Origin: Indioceanicola profundi
GTDB taxonomy: Bacteria > Pseudomonadota > Alphaproteobacteria > Azospirillales > Azospirillaceae
Direction: 5' to 3'
NCBI RefSeq assembly: GCF_003568845.1
Contig: NZ_CP030126.1
Coordinates: 2,135,001 to 2,199,000, forward strand
Length of the DNA: 64,000 nt
In this document: positions 38,465 to 51,166 of the stretch, piece after piece
Layout of the letters: the number at the start of each line of letters is the position of its first letter
Numbering within the stretch: the stretch's first letter is position 1
Notes under the pieces: model-generated
Database searches by the model: none
Told to the model about the DNA's origin: nothing
What the model saw: only the letters and a program-made list of their open reading frames with translations
Position numbers and translations under genes: made by a program

Positions 38465-38864
38465 GGGACAGGGCTCCGGCAGCAGGCGAAAAACCCATTA
38501 ATTGGCACGGGATGCCCGGTGCGTCCACCCGCTGGCGCGGAAAGGCTGGGGTGCGTGAGGGATGGCGGGCGCAGCCGGCGTGGCGCCACGCCCATTCACC
38601 CTTCGACAAGCTCAGGGTGAGGCTATGCTTGAAGTCCTGTCCAATATTCCTGATCCATCAATGAGGGCCGACTGGAGCTTTAACCCTCACCCTGAGCCTG
38701 TCGAAGGGCGAGGGTTAAGGCGGGACGCCTTCTCCGTCACCATGGGCGAAGACCAGGGGATCAAGTTTCCCGGTTTCCGCCACGCCGCTTCACCCTAGCC
38801 GCCTTCGGCGTCTGCCTGCGGCAACGACAAGCTCAGGGTTGAGGAGGGGTGGCTCCCACCTTCC
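38465..38864. other. Repeat-bearing intergenic region upstream of hisG
   Basis: 400 nt without a gene, between DUF2948 and hisG. It contains two facing copies of a 24-nt palindromic half-element (38599-38622 and 38685-38708) and a degenerate third copy at 38822-38844. No leader peptide rich in His codons was seen. Confidence 0.5.
38599..38708. repeat. Facing extragenic repeats, CCTTCGACAAGCTCAGGGTGAGG type
   Basis: The copy at 38599-38622 is inverted relative to 38685-38708 (one or two mismatches), forming a long stem with a 62-nt loop. A third, degenerate copy is at 38822-38844. This is a well-known type of alphaproteobacterial and other proteobacterial extragenic palindrome. Confidence 0.8.
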
Positions 38865-39323
38865 CTACTCCGCCGCGTCCACGCCCTCATGGCAGGGGCG
38901 GAGTTCCGTGGGCCAGGGTTCGCCCACATCCTCCAGCCGGCAATCAAGCGAGCCGACCGTGAGGCGGATGCTGGCGCCGCCGGCGAAATACAGCAGCACC
39001 GCATTCTCCGCCGCCTCGACCGCCAGCAGGTTCAGCATCTGCGCACGGTCCTTCAGGTCCAGCCCGCGGACGGAGACCCGGTCCACCCGGTCGAAGCGCA
39101 CCGCGCAGTTGGTGCGCTCATAGGGCAGGTCCACGTCGGGGGTGGGGCCGTCCGCTTCGGCCCGCTTCCCTTCCCATTTGAAGCGGTTGGCGATCATGAC
39201 GAAACTGCGCTCCCCGGCCAGCCAAGCCAGATCGCAGATGGGAATGATGCTGTCCTGCAGCATGGCGGAGACGACCTTCAGGTCCTCCGCATCGCGCGCA
39301 CGCAGCTTGAGACCGCCCGACAT
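38865..39323 (-). CDS. DUF2948 family protein
   Basis: A 152-aa protein of the DUF2948 family: LKLRARDAEDLKVVSAMLQD, then FVMIANRFKWEG, then RTNCAVRFDRVDRVSVRGLD, ending ...GEPWPTELRPCHE. Unknown function; it is conserved beside murA and his genes in alphaproteobacteria. It lies 45 nt after murA, probably in the same transcript. Confidence 0.9.
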   Translation of the reverse strand: MSGGLKLRARDAEDLKVVSAMLQDSIIPICDLAWLAGERSFVMIANRFKWEGKRAEADGPTPDVDLPYERTNCAVRFDRVDRVSVRGLDLKDRAQMLNLLAVEAAENAVLLYFAGGASIRLTVGSLDCRLEDVGEPWPTELRPCHEGVDAAE

Positions 39324-39368
39324 GCCGATATGCCCCTGTTGTCCGGAAAGAACCCCGAGGGCTGATAC

Positions 39369-40661
39369 TTAGGAAGTCTCCCGCAGACGTTCCATATCCG
39401 CGCCGCAGGCGGACAGCTTCTGCTCGATCCGTTCATAGCCGCGGTCGAGGTGGTAGATGCGGTTGACCACCGTTTCCCCTTCCGCGGCCAACCCGGCCAG
39501 GACAAGGGAGACGGAGGCGCGGAGGTCGGTCGCCATCACGGGAGCCCCGGTCAGCTTCGGCACGCCGCGCACCAGGGCGGAGGAGCCGTGGACGGTGATG
39601 TTCGCCCCCATGCGCATCAACTCCGGCACATGCATGAAGCGATTCTCGAAGATCGTCTCCGTGATCATGGAAGCACCCTGGGCCACGCACATCAGGCTCA
39701 TCATCTGGGCCTGGAGGTCGGTGGGGAAGCCGGGGAACGGCTCCGTCATCACATCCACCCCGTGCAGCGCGCCATTGGCCCTGCGGACGCGGAAACCCTG
39801 CTCCGTCTCCTGGAACACCACTTCCGCCGGGACCAGCGCCGTGGCCACGGCCCGGATATGATCCAGCTTGCCGCCCAGCAAATGCAGGTCGCCGCCGGTG
39901 ATGGCGGCCGCCATGGCATAGGTGCCGGCCTCGATCCGGTCGCCCACGACCTCATGGGTGGCGGCATGCAGCCGGTCCACGCCGGTGATGCGGATACGGT
40001 CGGTGCCCGCCCCCTCGATCACGGCACCCATCGCGATGAGGCACTTGGCGAGATCGCCGATTTCCGGCTCCCGCGCGGCATTGACAAGCGTGGTCTGGCC
40101 CTTCGCCAGGCAGGCGGCCATCATCAGGTTCTCGGTCGCTCCGACGGAGACCTGCGGGAACACGAACTCCGCCCCGGTCAGCCCGCCGGCCGGGGCCTTG
40201 GCCAGGACATAGCCGCCCTCGATCTCGATCTGGGCGCCCATGGCCTGCAGGCCCTTGATGTGCAGGTCGACCGGGCGCGGGCCGATGGCGCAGCCGCCGG
40301 GCAGGCTGACCTTGGCCTGGCCGAAGCGGGCCACCAGCGGGCCGAGCACCAGAACGCTGGCGCGCATCTTGCGCACCAGATCGTAGGGCGCCTCCAGGCT
40401 GGTGATGCTGCCGGCATTCAGCTCGATGGTGCGGCCCTGGCTGCCCGCTCCCTCATCCCCGTTCAGGCGGATGTCCACCCCGTGCTGCGCCAGCAGGTTC
40501 GCCATGGTGGAGATGTCGGCGAGATGCGGCAGGTTGGTCAGCGTCAGCGTCTCGTCCGACAGCAGGCAGGCGGCCAGCAGCGGCAGCGCCGCGTTCTTGG
40601 CGCCGCTGATCTGGATATCACCGATGAGCGGACGGCCGCCGCGGATACGAAGCTTGTCCAT
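39369..40661 (-). CDS. murA: UDP-N-acetylglucosamine 1-carboxyvinyltransferase
   Basis: A 430-aa enzyme that transfers enolpyruvate from PEP to UDP-GlcNAc, the first committed step of peptidoglycan synthesis. [10 protein letters not shown] near the N terminus (Lys22) and the active-site loop [13 protein letters not shown] (Cys115 equivalent, about 116) are intact, so it should be fosfomycin-sensitive in principle. Length is standard. Confidence 0.97.
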   Translation of the reverse strand: MDKLRIRGGRPLIGDIQISGAKNAALPLLAACLLSDETLTLTNLPHLADISTMANLLAQHGVDIRLNGDEGAGSQGRTIELNAGSITSLEAPYDLVRKMRASVLVLGPLVARFGQAKVSLPGGCAIGPRPVDLHIKGLQAMGAQIEIEGGYVLAKAPAGGLTGAEFVFPQVSVGATENLMMAACLAKGQTTLVNAAREPEIGDLAKCLIAMGAVIEGAGTDRIRITGVDRLHAATHEVVGDRIEAGTYAMAAAITGGDLHLLGGKLDHIRAVATALVPAEVVFQETEQGFRVRRANGALHGVDVMTEPFPGFPTDLQAQMMSLMCVAQGASMITETIFENRFMHVPELMRMGANITVHGSSALVRGVPKLTGAPVMATDLRASVSLVLAGLAAEGETVVNRIYHLDRGYERIEQKLSACGADMERLRETS

Positions 40662-40772
40662 GGGGAGGGTTTTCTTCTGGCAGGAGGGACCGGCAGGGTC
40701 GCGACGGATTTTGGCCCCGTTATGGTCAACAAGCGGTTACCGCGTGGCGGATCGCATAGGATTTCCGGGCGT

Positions 40773-41327
40773 TCAGAGCCGCGGCAGGGTCACGCCGCGC
40801 TGCTTCATGTACTTGCCCGCCCGGTCGGCATAGCTGACGTCGCACACCGGGTCGCCCTTCAGGAACAGGAACTGGCACAGCCCCTCATTCGCATAGACCT
40901 TGGCCGGCAGCGGGGTGGTGTTGGAGATTTCCAAGGTGACATGCCCCTCCCACTCCGGTTCCAGCGGCGTCACATTCACGATCAGGCCGCAGCGGGCATA
41001 GGTGGATTTGCCAAGGCAGATCACCAGCACGTCGCGCGGCACGCGGAAATATTCCACCGTCCGGGCCAGGGCGAAGCTGTTGGGCGGGATGATGCAGACG
41101 TCGGTGTTGCGGTCGACGAAGCTGGTGGCGTCGAACTGCTTGGGATCGACCACGGCGTTGTCGACATTGGTGAAGATCTTGAACTCCGGCGCGACGCGGG
41201 CGTCGTAGCCGTAGGAGGACAGGCCGTAGCTGATCACCCCTTCCCGCTTCTGCGCCTCCACGAAGGGCTCGATCATGCCCTTGGTCTGGGCCATCTCGCG
41301 GATCCAGCTATCGGGCATGATCGCCAT
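40773..41327 (-). CDS. dcd: dCTP deaminase
   Basis: A 184-aa trimeric enzyme that turns dCTP into dUTP. Conserved segments: [41 protein letters not shown] (catalytic Glu) and [12 protein letters not shown]. Proteobacterial type, not the bifunctional archaeal form. It lies 110 nt upstream of murA, in the same direction. Confidence 0.96.
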   Translation of the reverse strand: MAIMPDSWIREMAQTKGMIEPFVEAQKREGVISYGLSSYGYDARVAPEFKIFTNVDNAVVDPKQFDATSFVDRNTDVCIIPPNSFALARTVEYFRVPRDVLVICLGKSTYARCGLIVNVTPLEPEWEGHVTLEISNTTPLPAKVYANEGLCQFLFLKGDPVCDVSYADRAGKYMKQRGVTLPRL

Positions 41328-41437
41328 GGGTCGGGTCCTTTTGGATGAAATCGTGAGGAAGAGCAGAGATGGGTTCTAGCCCGCCCGCGTGATGCGCTCA
41401 AGATGCGTGGCAGCCGTGCGGGCATGGCGCGCGCCGC

Positions 41438-41584
41438 TCACTCCTCCCCCTCCTCCCGCGCGCGTCCCTGCTCCTTGCGCTTGCGCAGGTTCTCGCGCAG
41501 GGCCTGTGCCAGACGTTCCTTGCGCTCGTCCTTCTTGGCCGGGGGGGATTTGGCGGACGTCTTGCCGCTCGGATCGGTCGCCAT
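41438..41584 (-). CDS. Small basic, coiled protein
   Basis: A 48-aa protein, starting MATDPSGKTSAKSPP, followed by KKDERKERLAQALRENLRKR, a strongly charged helix. Similar small proteins occur near murA/dcd in many alphaproteobacteria (from memory). It is upstream of dcd by about 110 nt. Function is unknown. Confidence 0.65.
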   Translation of the reverse strand: MATDPSGKTSAKSPPAKKDERKERLAQALRENLRKRKEQGRAREEGEE

Positions 41585-41767
41585 GGATGATGGTATCGAA
41601 TGTGGTGGATGGGGCTGGGCCGGATTCACCGTCCTTTCCGGCCCCTCCGTCAAGCCTTCACAAAATCCGTCATCGCCGTGAAGGTTAATGCTTGCATCCC
41701 CATCCAGGCTGTGGCACATAGCGCGCCACTTCGGGACGGCGCTCCGGCGCTTACCACCGGATCAGAT

Positions 41768-41842
<75 letters not shown>

Positions 41843-41902
41843 TCCGGACCCGACCGAAAAACGGCCGCCTGGGACTGCCCGGCGGCCGTTTTCGTTTGCC
41901 AC

Positions 41903-42250
41903 TCAGATGCCGTGATCGGCGACCATCAGGATCTGGTCCCGCAGGCCGGTGTCGTACAGGCTGCCCTCGCGGGTCAGGATGAAGCCGATGGGATACTGGC
42001 TGCGGATCAGGCCCTTGCGCTCCAGCGCCACCCAGGGGGACGGGTTGCGCAGGCCGGTGGCGTCCTGGCTGGCGACAATCCAGGGGCCGAGATGGAAATG
42101 GCTGCCGTGCGACCAGGGCAGTTCCATCACCGCGATCTCCCCATCGCCGATCGGCTGCCCCACCCCCTCGAGCTCCGACAGGGCCTGGAAGATGGTCAGG
42201 GTCTTGAGCTGAAGGGCGTTGAGGTTCAGCGGGTTCTTGCGGGCGCTCAT
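41903..42250 (-). CDS. Conserved protein of unknown function
   Basis: A 115-aa soluble protein, starting MSARKNPLNLNALQLKTLTI, with the internal segment PWSHGSHFHLGPWIVAS and C-terminal YDTGLRDQILMVADHGI. The composition is protein-like and the start is sensible. I do not recognise the family; it looks like the small conserved hypothetical proteins of Rhodospirillales. It is divergent from the Sel1/SPOR gene. Confidence 0.65.
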   Translation of the reverse strand: MSARKNPLNLNALQLKTLTIFQALSELEGVGQPIGDGEIAVMELPWSHGSHFHLGPWIVASQDATGLRNPSPWVALERKGLIRSQYPIGFILTREGSLYDTGLRDQILMVADHGI

Positions 42251-42426
42251 CACTTTTCCTGGATCGGTTGCATGCAGGCCGGGGGCCTGCGGCGGGGCTG
42301 TCCGCGGTTTCTGCGCATGGCGGCCCGGCCCGTCAAGCGGAATGCCCCGGGACCCACTTGCGCCGGCCGACGGGACAGGCATGTTAGGGCGCTGTCCTTC
42401 CCTGCCCCGCAAACGGATGTTCCGCC

Positions 42427-43545
42427 ATGGCGTTCCGTGAATCCCGTGCTTCCGGCCGCCCGGCCATCGCCCTCCTGCTCCTGGCCCTGCTGATGCCGGG
42501 CCTGCCGCCCTCCCCGGCGCTGGCCGACATGGCGGCAGGCAGGGAGGCGTTCCGGGCCGGCGACCTGCCCGCCGCCTACCGCCATTTCCTGGAGGAGGCG
42601 GAGGCCGGGCGGGTCGAGGCGCAGTTCCTGGTGGGGCAGATGCTGGCCAACGGCCAGGGGATGGACCGCGACATCCCCAACGCGCTGGACTGGCTGGAGC
42701 AGGCGGCAGCCGGCGGCCATACGAGCGCGCAGATGATGGCCGGCACCATCTATGCCTTCGGGGACGGCGTCCCTGCCGATTACGAGCGCGCTCTGCTTCT
42801 TCTCACCCCCGCGGCCGAGGCCGGGGACTCGCTGGCCCAGAACAATCTGGCGGTTCTGACCTTCTACGGGCTCGGCACCCCGGCCGATCCGGTCCAGGCC
42901 CTGGCCTGGGCGATCCGGGCGGAACGGAAGGGGCTGATCCAGGCCATCAACTTCCGGCAGGAAATCGAGAAAAGCGTTTCTCCCGACCAGAAGCGGGCGG
43001 CCATGGAACTGGCATCCAAGCCGCTGGCGGGCAGCAACGCCGCGCCAGCCGCCACAACGGCAGCCACCAGCACTGAGACGCCCGCACCCGCCCCATCCGC
43101 CGGGGCTCCGGCCGTTCCCGCGGAAGCGCGGGTCCCCTCCTCCGTCCAGGCGGAAGCGCTGGAGCCGATGCCGGCAACTCCGGAGCCGGAGCCCGAGCCG
43201 GCTCCTCCCCCGGTCCAGTCGGCGGCGGAGGAACCCGCGGCACCGGCGACACCCCGGCCGGAGCCGCCGCCCGGCCCTGCGGTACAGAGCGGGGATGGCG
43301 CATGGTCTGTGCAGGTCGCCGCATTGCCGACCGCGGAGGAAGCCAAGCGCCAATGGGCCGCCATCTCCCGCCGCCAGTCCGCGCTTCTGGACGGGCAGCC
43401 GATGGAAACGGTCACGGCGGAGCTGGGCGAGCGCGGCACGTTCCACCGCATCCTGGTCGGGCGCTTCGCCGGTTCCGGGGCGGCGCAGGAATTCTGCAAC
43501 CGGTTGAAGGAAGCAGGGCAGGACTGCCTGATCCGCAAGCGGTAA
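42427..43545 (+). CDS. Exported Sel1-repeat and SPOR-domain protein
   Basis: A 372-aa periplasmic protein. Signal peptide about 1-34 (ends PALADMAAG). Three to four Sel1/TPR-like repeats (about 40-175: AEAGRVEAQFLVGQMLANGQ, AAAGGHTSAQMMAGTIYAFG, AAEAGDSLAQNNLAVL). A long Ala/Pro/Glu linker (about 200-290), then a C-terminal SPOR domain (about 295-370, GAWSVQVAALPTAEEAKRQW) that binds denuded septal peptidoglycan. It is probably involved in cell division or wall remodelling. Confidence 0.88.
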   Translation: MAFRESRASGRPAIALLLLALLMPGLPPSPALADMAAGREAFRAGDLPAAYRHFLEEAEAGRVEAQFLVGQMLANGQGMDRDIPNALDWLEQAAAGGHTSAQMMAGTIYAFGDGVPADYERALLLLTPAAEAGDSLAQNNLAVLTFYGLGTPADPVQALAWAIRAERKGLIQAINFRQEIEKSVSPDQKRAAMELASKPLAGSNAAPAATTAATSTETPAPAPSAGAPAVPAEARVPSSVQAEALEPMPATPEPEPEPAPPPVQSAAEEPAAPATPRPEPPPGPAVQSGDGAWSVQVAALPTAEEAKRQWAAISRRQSALLDGQPMETVTAELGERGTFHRILVGRFAGSGAAQEFCNRLKEAGQDCLIRKR

Positions 43546-43622
43546 ACCGGGCGCCGGCCTTGCCCGCCGCCGCCGCCCCGCTTACGTGACAAGTCCTGGC
43601 CCCGCGACCCGGAGCATCAGCC

Positions 43623-44558
43623 TTGGCCGAAACGACCACCCCGATCACCCTGCCCGCCGCCCCGCCCCCCGATCTGCCGGAGGGTGTTCGCGTCGCCGCC
43701 CTGCCCGGCACCGGCGTGCTGCGGGTTGCGGGTGAGGACCGGATCGCCTTCCTTCAAGGGCTGGTCAGCAACGACGTGTCCGCCGTGGCGGAGGATCGGG
43801 CGGTCTGGTCCGCCTTTCTGACGCCGCAGGGCAAGTATCTGCACGACTTCTTCATTGCCGCGCAGGCCGATGCCCTGCTGATCCTGTGCGAGGCGGAGCG
43901 GCGGGGGGATCTTTTCCGACGTCTGCGCATGTACAGGCTGCGCAGCAAGGTGGAACTGGCCGATGTGACGGAGCAGTACGGCGCAGCACTCGCCTTCGGC
44001 ACCGGGGCCGCAGCGGCTTTCGGTCTGCCGGCGGCCCCGGGCGCAGCTGCCGCCGCCGCGGATGGCATCGCCTTCGTCGATCCCCGGCGGGCGGAGCTGG
44101 GCGTGCGGATCGTTCTGCCGCGCGGTTCCATGACCGGCCTGCTGGATGCGTATTCCGATGGCTCGCTGGCGGAGTGGGACCGCATCCGCCTTGCCCTGGG
44201 CGTGCCGGACGGCAGCCGCGATCTGGTGCCGGAGAAGTCGATCCTGCTGGAAAGCGGGTTCGATGAGCTGCAAGGCGTGTCCTGGACCAAGGGCTGCTAC
44301 ATGGGGCAGGAGCTAACTGCTCGTACCAAATACCGCGGGCTGGTGAAAAAGCGGCTGATGCCCGTTCTCATCGAAGGCCCCCTGCCCCCGCCGGGCACGC
44401 AGATCCTGGCCGATGGCAAGGATGCAGGCGAGATGCGCAGCGGCATTGAGGGGCTGGGGCTCGCCCTCGTCCGGCTCGATGCCGCAGCCGGGTCGCACCC
44501 GCTGGAAGCCGCCGGAACCCGATTGCAGCCTCTGAAGCCCGCCTGGGCAGGGTTCTGA
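43623..44558 (+). CDS. ygfZ: YgfZ/GcvT-like folate-binding protein (Fe-S cluster repair)
   Basis: A 311-aa protein. The YgfZ signature K-G-C-Y-x-G-Q-E is present as TKGCYMGQELTART (about 223-236), with conserved Cys. Upstream segment VLRVAGEDRIAFLQGLVSND is typical. YgfZ uses folate to help synthesis or repair of certain [4Fe-4S] enzymes. Translation starts at TTG 43623 with GGAG 9-10 nt upstream. Confidence 0.92.
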   Translation: MAETTTPITLPAAPPPDLPEGVRVAALPGTGVLRVAGEDRIAFLQGLVSNDVSAVAEDRAVWSAFLTPQGKYLHDFFIAAQADALLILCEAERRGDLFRRLRMYRLRSKVELADVTEQYGAALAFGTGAAAAFGLPAAPGAAAAAADGIAFVDPRRAELGVRIVLPRGSMTGLLDAYSDGSLAEWDRIRLALGVPDGSRDLVPEKSILLESGFDELQGVSWTKGCYMGQELTARTKYRGLVKKRLMPVLIEGPLPPPGTQILADGKDAGEMRSGIEGLGLALVRLDAAAGSHPLEAAGTRLQPLKPAWAGF

Positions 44559-44684
44559 GCCACAGGCTCCGTGACAAGCGTGTAGATACCTCGTTCGGGC
44601 GCACCAAATGGGTGAAGCCCGCCCCCACCTTTGATAGGCTGCGCTGTCCGGGACGGCCCCGGCGGTGGATGGGGGAGAAGCGGT

Positions 44685-47363
44685 ATGGTCGGGGGCAAGG
44701 CATCGCCGCTCGCGTCTTTGCGTGGTCAGGGCACGGCGATCACCGTGACGGCATTGCTTCTGGGCGGCTCCCTGCTGGGGGGATCGGCGTTCCATCTGCT
44801 CAGCTCCGGATCGGCCCGGCCCGGCATCGCCGGCAGTCCAGCCGAGGTGATGGCGAAGGCCGTGGCGCTGGATGAGGTGCATGCCAGCCTGGGCCATGGC
44901 GGGCTGTTGCAGAACCTGTCCCTCTATGCCGAGACCTCGGCCGCGACGGCGCGGGAGGCCATGACCGCCGACCTGGACGCCGCGGCCAAGTCCCTGGACG
45001 GCTACAAGCGGCAGCCGCTGTCCCAGACCGAGGCGGCCCTGGCCCGCGATCTGGACCGCATGCTGGACACCTACCGCCGCATCCTGGCGGAGCGGATGGA
45101 CCCCGGCCTTCTGGCCGGTCCCGCGGGACTGACCCTGCTCGCCCAGCATGCGGCCCTCACCGACCGCATCACCCGGCTGAACCATGAACAGGCCCTTGCC
45201 GGGCAGGATAATCTCGCCCGCGCGGCCGAACGTGGCCTCTGGCTCAGCCTTGCGGCGGCGCTGTCGCTGGCGGCCGGGCTGGGCGCCATGCTGTGGCTGC
45301 TACGGGTACAAATTCTTTCGCCGATGCGCAGCCTGTCCGCCAGCGTCGCCGACGCCGCCAGGGCCGACTGGCGGACGCCGGTATATGGCGTCGGGCGGCA
45401 GGACGAGCTGGGTGAACTGGCCCGCATCGTGGATGAGTTCCGCGCCCAGGCCGCCGCCATCCCCGACATATCCCTGGCCGGCGAGGAGGGCCGTCTCCGC
45501 TTCCGCTTCGAAGGCAAACAGGCCGACCTGTTCTCCGCCCTGACCGCCCGCCTGCAGGAAGCGGGAGACGCGCTTACCCAGCGGGGAACGGAGCTGGCCG
45601 GCATGACGGCGGCGGTGCGCCGCGACCTGACCGGCACCGTGGCCGAGGTGAAGGACCTCTGCGCCGAAACCGTCCGGGCGAGCGGCGAGAGCAATGCCAG
45701 GATCGTGAAGTCCAGCGACCTGCTGGCCCATGCCGCAGCCCAGGTCCAGGCCTTCGACGCACGCGGCAGGAGCGGCGGGCTGGATGGGCTGGTCGCCACC
45801 CTCACCTCCCACACGCAGGAGGTGGCGGAGCTGCTCGCCGATGCGGGCCATCGGATTTCTCACACGCTCCGCGCCATCTCCGGGACCGAGGGGGAGATGC
45901 GGGAGGCCACCAGCACCGCCCGCGATGCGGCCAAGGGGCTGGCGGACGCCATGGCCGACACGCAGGAGCGGCTGTTCGGCGCGGTCAAGCTGCTGAAATC
46001 CTCCGGCGACCTGCTATCCACCACGGCCAGCGATGCCGGCGAGCGGCTGGCCCGCGTCGCCGACTCCGTCGATGCCGGGGAGAAGGCGCTGGTCGCCGCC
46101 CTGGGGCAGGCCACCACCACCCTGGACGAGGTGACCCGCGCCGCCTCCGACCGGCTGGAGGATGCGGCCGCCCACATGTCCCGCTCCGCCGACCTTCTGG
46201 AAAACCAGGCCATCGGCGTCGGCGGGCAGCTTCACGGCGCGTTGGACGAGCTGCGCGAGGCCGGCGGGCTGCTGCGCCAGACGACGGAAACCCAGACGAA
46301 CCGGCTGGACCCGCTGGCCGGCCAGTTGGAGCGGCTGGAATCCGGCCTGTCCACCATCGTCGCCGATGTGGGGCTGCGCGCGGGCGAGATCGGCCGCACG
46401 CTGGAGGATTTCCAGCTTCTGGGCGCATCCTTCCAGGCGGAGCTGGACCGGCTGCGCATCGAGCCGGAAACCCGCGCCGCGGCGGAAAGCATGCTGATGC
46501 GCATGACCGAGACCGCGGACCTGCTGTCAAACCAGGTGGAGATCGTCGAGGATTCGGCGAAGCGCCTGGCGCAGAGCCTGGCGGGCGGGGTGGACGAGGC
46601 CACGGCCAGCCTGCGCGACGCCACCCGCGAGCTGCATGCGGAGAGCCGTTCCCTGGCCGCAGACGCGGCGACCGCCACCGCCGCCCTGACACGCGCCGCC
46701 GCCCGGCAGGACGAAATGCTGGAGACCATGGCCGGGCATGCCTCCCTCGCCTCCGACCTGCGGGCCGGGCTTGAGCAGGCCGGCGATTTGAGCGGGGCGC
46801 TGGGCGCCGCCACCGACGCGGTCCAGGCCCTGGCCAGCACGGCCGATCATTCCGGCCGCGAGGAGCTGGCGGAAATGGCGGCCCTGATCCGCGGCCTGCA
46901 GGAGCGGGTGGACGGGCTGGACCGGCTGGCGGATGGGCTGACCGCGGCGGCGGAGACCGTGCGGGCGCTGATGGAGGCGCATGATCTGGAGCGGGCCGGC
47001 GACACGCAGGAGCATCAGGCCTTGATCGCCCTGGCCGCCGACCTCAAGGACCGGCTGGCCAACGTCGGCCGGCTCGAGGCGGAGCTGACCGAGGCGACCA
47101 GGGCGGTGCGCGGGCTGGGCGAGCGCGAGACGGAATCCCATCAGGCCCTGTCCGGCCTGACCCGCGCCCTGGATAGCCGCCTCGCCGGGATCGACGGGTT
47201 GTCGGGCCAGCTCACGCTTGCCATCAATGCGCTGATGGCGGCGGCGGACCGGAACAACGCCAACACGGCCGCTTCGGCAAATGCCAGCAAGGAGCTGGGC
47301 CTGAAGCTCGCCCAGGTGGCAGAGCAGCTCCGCGCGACGGCAACAGGTCTGGCGGCCGGCTAA
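44685..47363 (+). CDS. Very large HAMP/coiled-coil membrane protein
   Basis: An 892-aa protein. One membrane helix near 18-37 and a second near 184-210 bracket a periplasmic four-helix-like domain (about 38-183). Next is a HAMP-like segment (LSPMRSLSASVADAARADWR, about 215-265), and then over 600 residues of nearly continuous heptad-rich coiled coil rich in Ala, Leu, Asp and Glu. It resembles a chemotaxis transducer in layout but lacks the hairpin tip core (no [21 protein letters not shown]). The start has GGAGAAG. I do not recognise a family; roles in envelope or polar organisation are possible. Confidence 0.8.
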   Translation: MVGGKASPLASLRGQGTAITVTALLLGGSLLGGSAFHLLSSGSARPGIAGSPAEVMAKAVALDEVHASLGHGGLLQNLSLYAETSAATAREAMTADLDAAAKSLDGYKRQPLSQTEAALARDLDRMLDTYRRILAERMDPGLLAGPAGLTLLAQHAALTDRITRLNHEQALAGQDNLARAAERGLWLSLAAALSLAAGLGAMLWLLRVQILSPMRSLSASVADAARADWRTPVYGVGRQDELGELARIVDEFRAQAAAIPDISLAGEEGRLRFRFEGKQADLFSALTARLQEAGDALTQRGTELAGMTAAVRRDLTGTVAEVKDLCAETVRASGESNARIVKSSDLLAHAAAQVQAFDARGRSGGLDGLVATLTSHTQEVAELLADAGHRISHTLRAISGTEGEMREATSTARDAAKGLADAMADTQERLFGAVKLLKSSGDLLSTTASDAGERLARVADSVDAGEKALVAALGQATTTLDEVTRAASDRLEDAAAHMSRSADLLENQAIGVGGQLHGALDELREAGGLLRQTTETQTNRLDPLAGQLERLESGLSTIVADVGLRAGEIGRTLEDFQLLGASFQAELDRLRIEPETRAAAESMLMRMTETADLLSNQVEIVEDSAKRLAQSLAGGVDEATASLRDATRELHAESRSLAADAATATAALTRAAARQDEMLETMAGHASLASDLRAGLEQAGDLSGALGAATDAVQALASTADHSGREELAEMAALIRGLQERVDGLDRLADGLTAAAETVRALMEAHDLERAGDTQEHQALIALAADLKDRLANVGRLEAELTEATRAVRGLGERETESHQALSGLTRALDSRLAGIDGLSGQLTLAINALMAAADRNNANTAASANASKELGLKLAQVAEQLRATATGLAAG

Positions 47364-47505
47364 GTCGCCGTGCAGAGCTCCGGCAGCTCGTCGATGTCAC
47401 GATGATGTCCCGTCCGACGGCGGGACAAATTGCGGGTCCTTCTGTTCTTGGTTCCGAACATGCGGCGATTGCTGCATGCCTTGAGCCACCAAGAGGAACA
47501 GCACG

Positions 47506-48057
47506 ATGCGCAAGAACCTGATTGCTGCCGTGTCTTCCATCGGCCTGCTGGTGACCGGCGCTGCCTATGCCCAGGAGGCCTCCCCCACCGCGCCGCCCGC
47601 CGCCGGGCAGAGCGAGCCGGCGATCACCCAGCCGGGCATGACCGAGCCGAGCGCCACGCAGGATATGGCTGGCACCGCATCGGTCGATGCCACCTCGGCC
47701 GATAACCTGCTGGGTCGTACTGTCGTCGGCTCCGATGGTGAGGAGCTGGGCGAGGTTGAAGATGTGATCCTGAACGCCAGCACGGGCGATGTGGAGCAGC
47801 TGGTGATTTCCAGCGGCGGCATACTCGGCATCGGCGGGAAGAGCATCGCCGTGGACTTCGCCGACGCCACTTTCGATCAGGAGCAGGAGCAGGTGCGCCT
47901 GTCGAACCTGACCTCCGCCCAGGTCGAGGAGATGCCTGACTTCGAGTATCAGGACAGCACCGTTTCCCTGGGCCGCGGCAATGCCGACTCGGTCGGCGGC
48001 ACGCAGACCGAGCCCATGGAGGCCGCTCCGGCGGAGAAGCCGGAACAGGGTCAGTAA
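47506..48057 (+). CDS. Exported PRC-barrel domain protein
   Basis: A 183-aa protein with signal peptide about 1-22 (ends AAYAQE), a Pro/Thr/Ser linker, and one PRC-barrel domain (about 67-130: LLGRTVVGSDGEELGEVEDV and QLVISSGGILGIGGKSIAVD). The C terminus is acidic and disordered. Periplasmic PRC-barrel proteins are frequent in alphaproteobacteria and often stress-related; no specific role is known. It has its own terminator. Confidence 0.87.
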   Translation: MRKNLIAAVSSIGLLVTGAAYAQEASPTAPPAAGQSEPAITQPGMTEPSATQDMAGTASVDATSADNLLGRTVVGSDGEELGEVEDVILNASTGDVEQLVISSGGILGIGGKSIAVDFADATFDQEQEQVRLSNLTSAQVEEMPDFEYQDSTVSLGRGNADSVGGTQTEPMEAAPAEKPEQGQ

Positions 48058-48092
48058 AGCGTTCTACTCTCTCTCTGAAGCCTGAAGAACTT

Positions 48093-48127
48093 GCCTCCGG
48101 ACCATACGGTCCGGGGGCTTTTCTTTT
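48093..48127 (+). terminator. Terminator of the PRC-barrel gene
   Basis: An 11-bp stem (48093-48103 with 48108-48118, one G-T) with a 4-nt loop, followed by TTTTCTTTT. It lies between that gene and the 3' end of convergent ppdK. Confidence 0.9.
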
Positions 48128-48204
48128 GGGCTTTGCGCAGTCCCACGGCCGGTGGTCCGTCCGTGGGATTTCAGACGCTCAGCACCGCCAGGGGGCGGCC
48201 CGGC

Positions 48205-50886
<2,682 letters not shown>

Positions 50887-50959
50887 GATTTCCGGTCCCG
50901 TCTTGTGGTGGGTGCGAATGTTGCTTGGCGCCCGCACCTGACGCCAGCGGTGAAACACG

Positions 50960-50980
50960 AAAAAGGGGCATCCGGCCCCT
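50960..50980 (-). terminator. Hairpin with T-run upstream of ppdK
   Basis: A 6-bp stem (50964-50969 with 50975-50980) with a 5-nt loop, followed on the minus strand by TTTTT. It is 460 nt past glyS and 74 nt before ppdK, so it suits a leader attenuator or late terminator of glyQS. Confidence 0.5.
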
Positions 50981-51166
50981 GAATTGTTGTCGCAGGGAGC
51001 GTAACGCGAAACGCCGCGATCCGGCCCCTGCTCAAACGGCGTGTGAACGAATGAAACGCAATGCAACACTTTCCGGGATGCGCTGCACATAATGGTGCGC
51101 TGATATGCCCGGCTCCCCGGTCCCGGTGTTTGCCGGGATGGCGGAGAGGAGCAGCGGAAAGTGAGC

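Noticed and set aside
39450-41348. 632-aa open frame on the plus strand
   Set aside because: Antisense to murA and dcd, whose protein sequences are strongly conserved. Composition is shadow-like.
47407-47426. 8-bp stem after the large coiled-coil gene as its terminator
   Set aside because: The stem exists (loop CGAC) but is followed by AAATT with no T-run, so it was not called a terminator.
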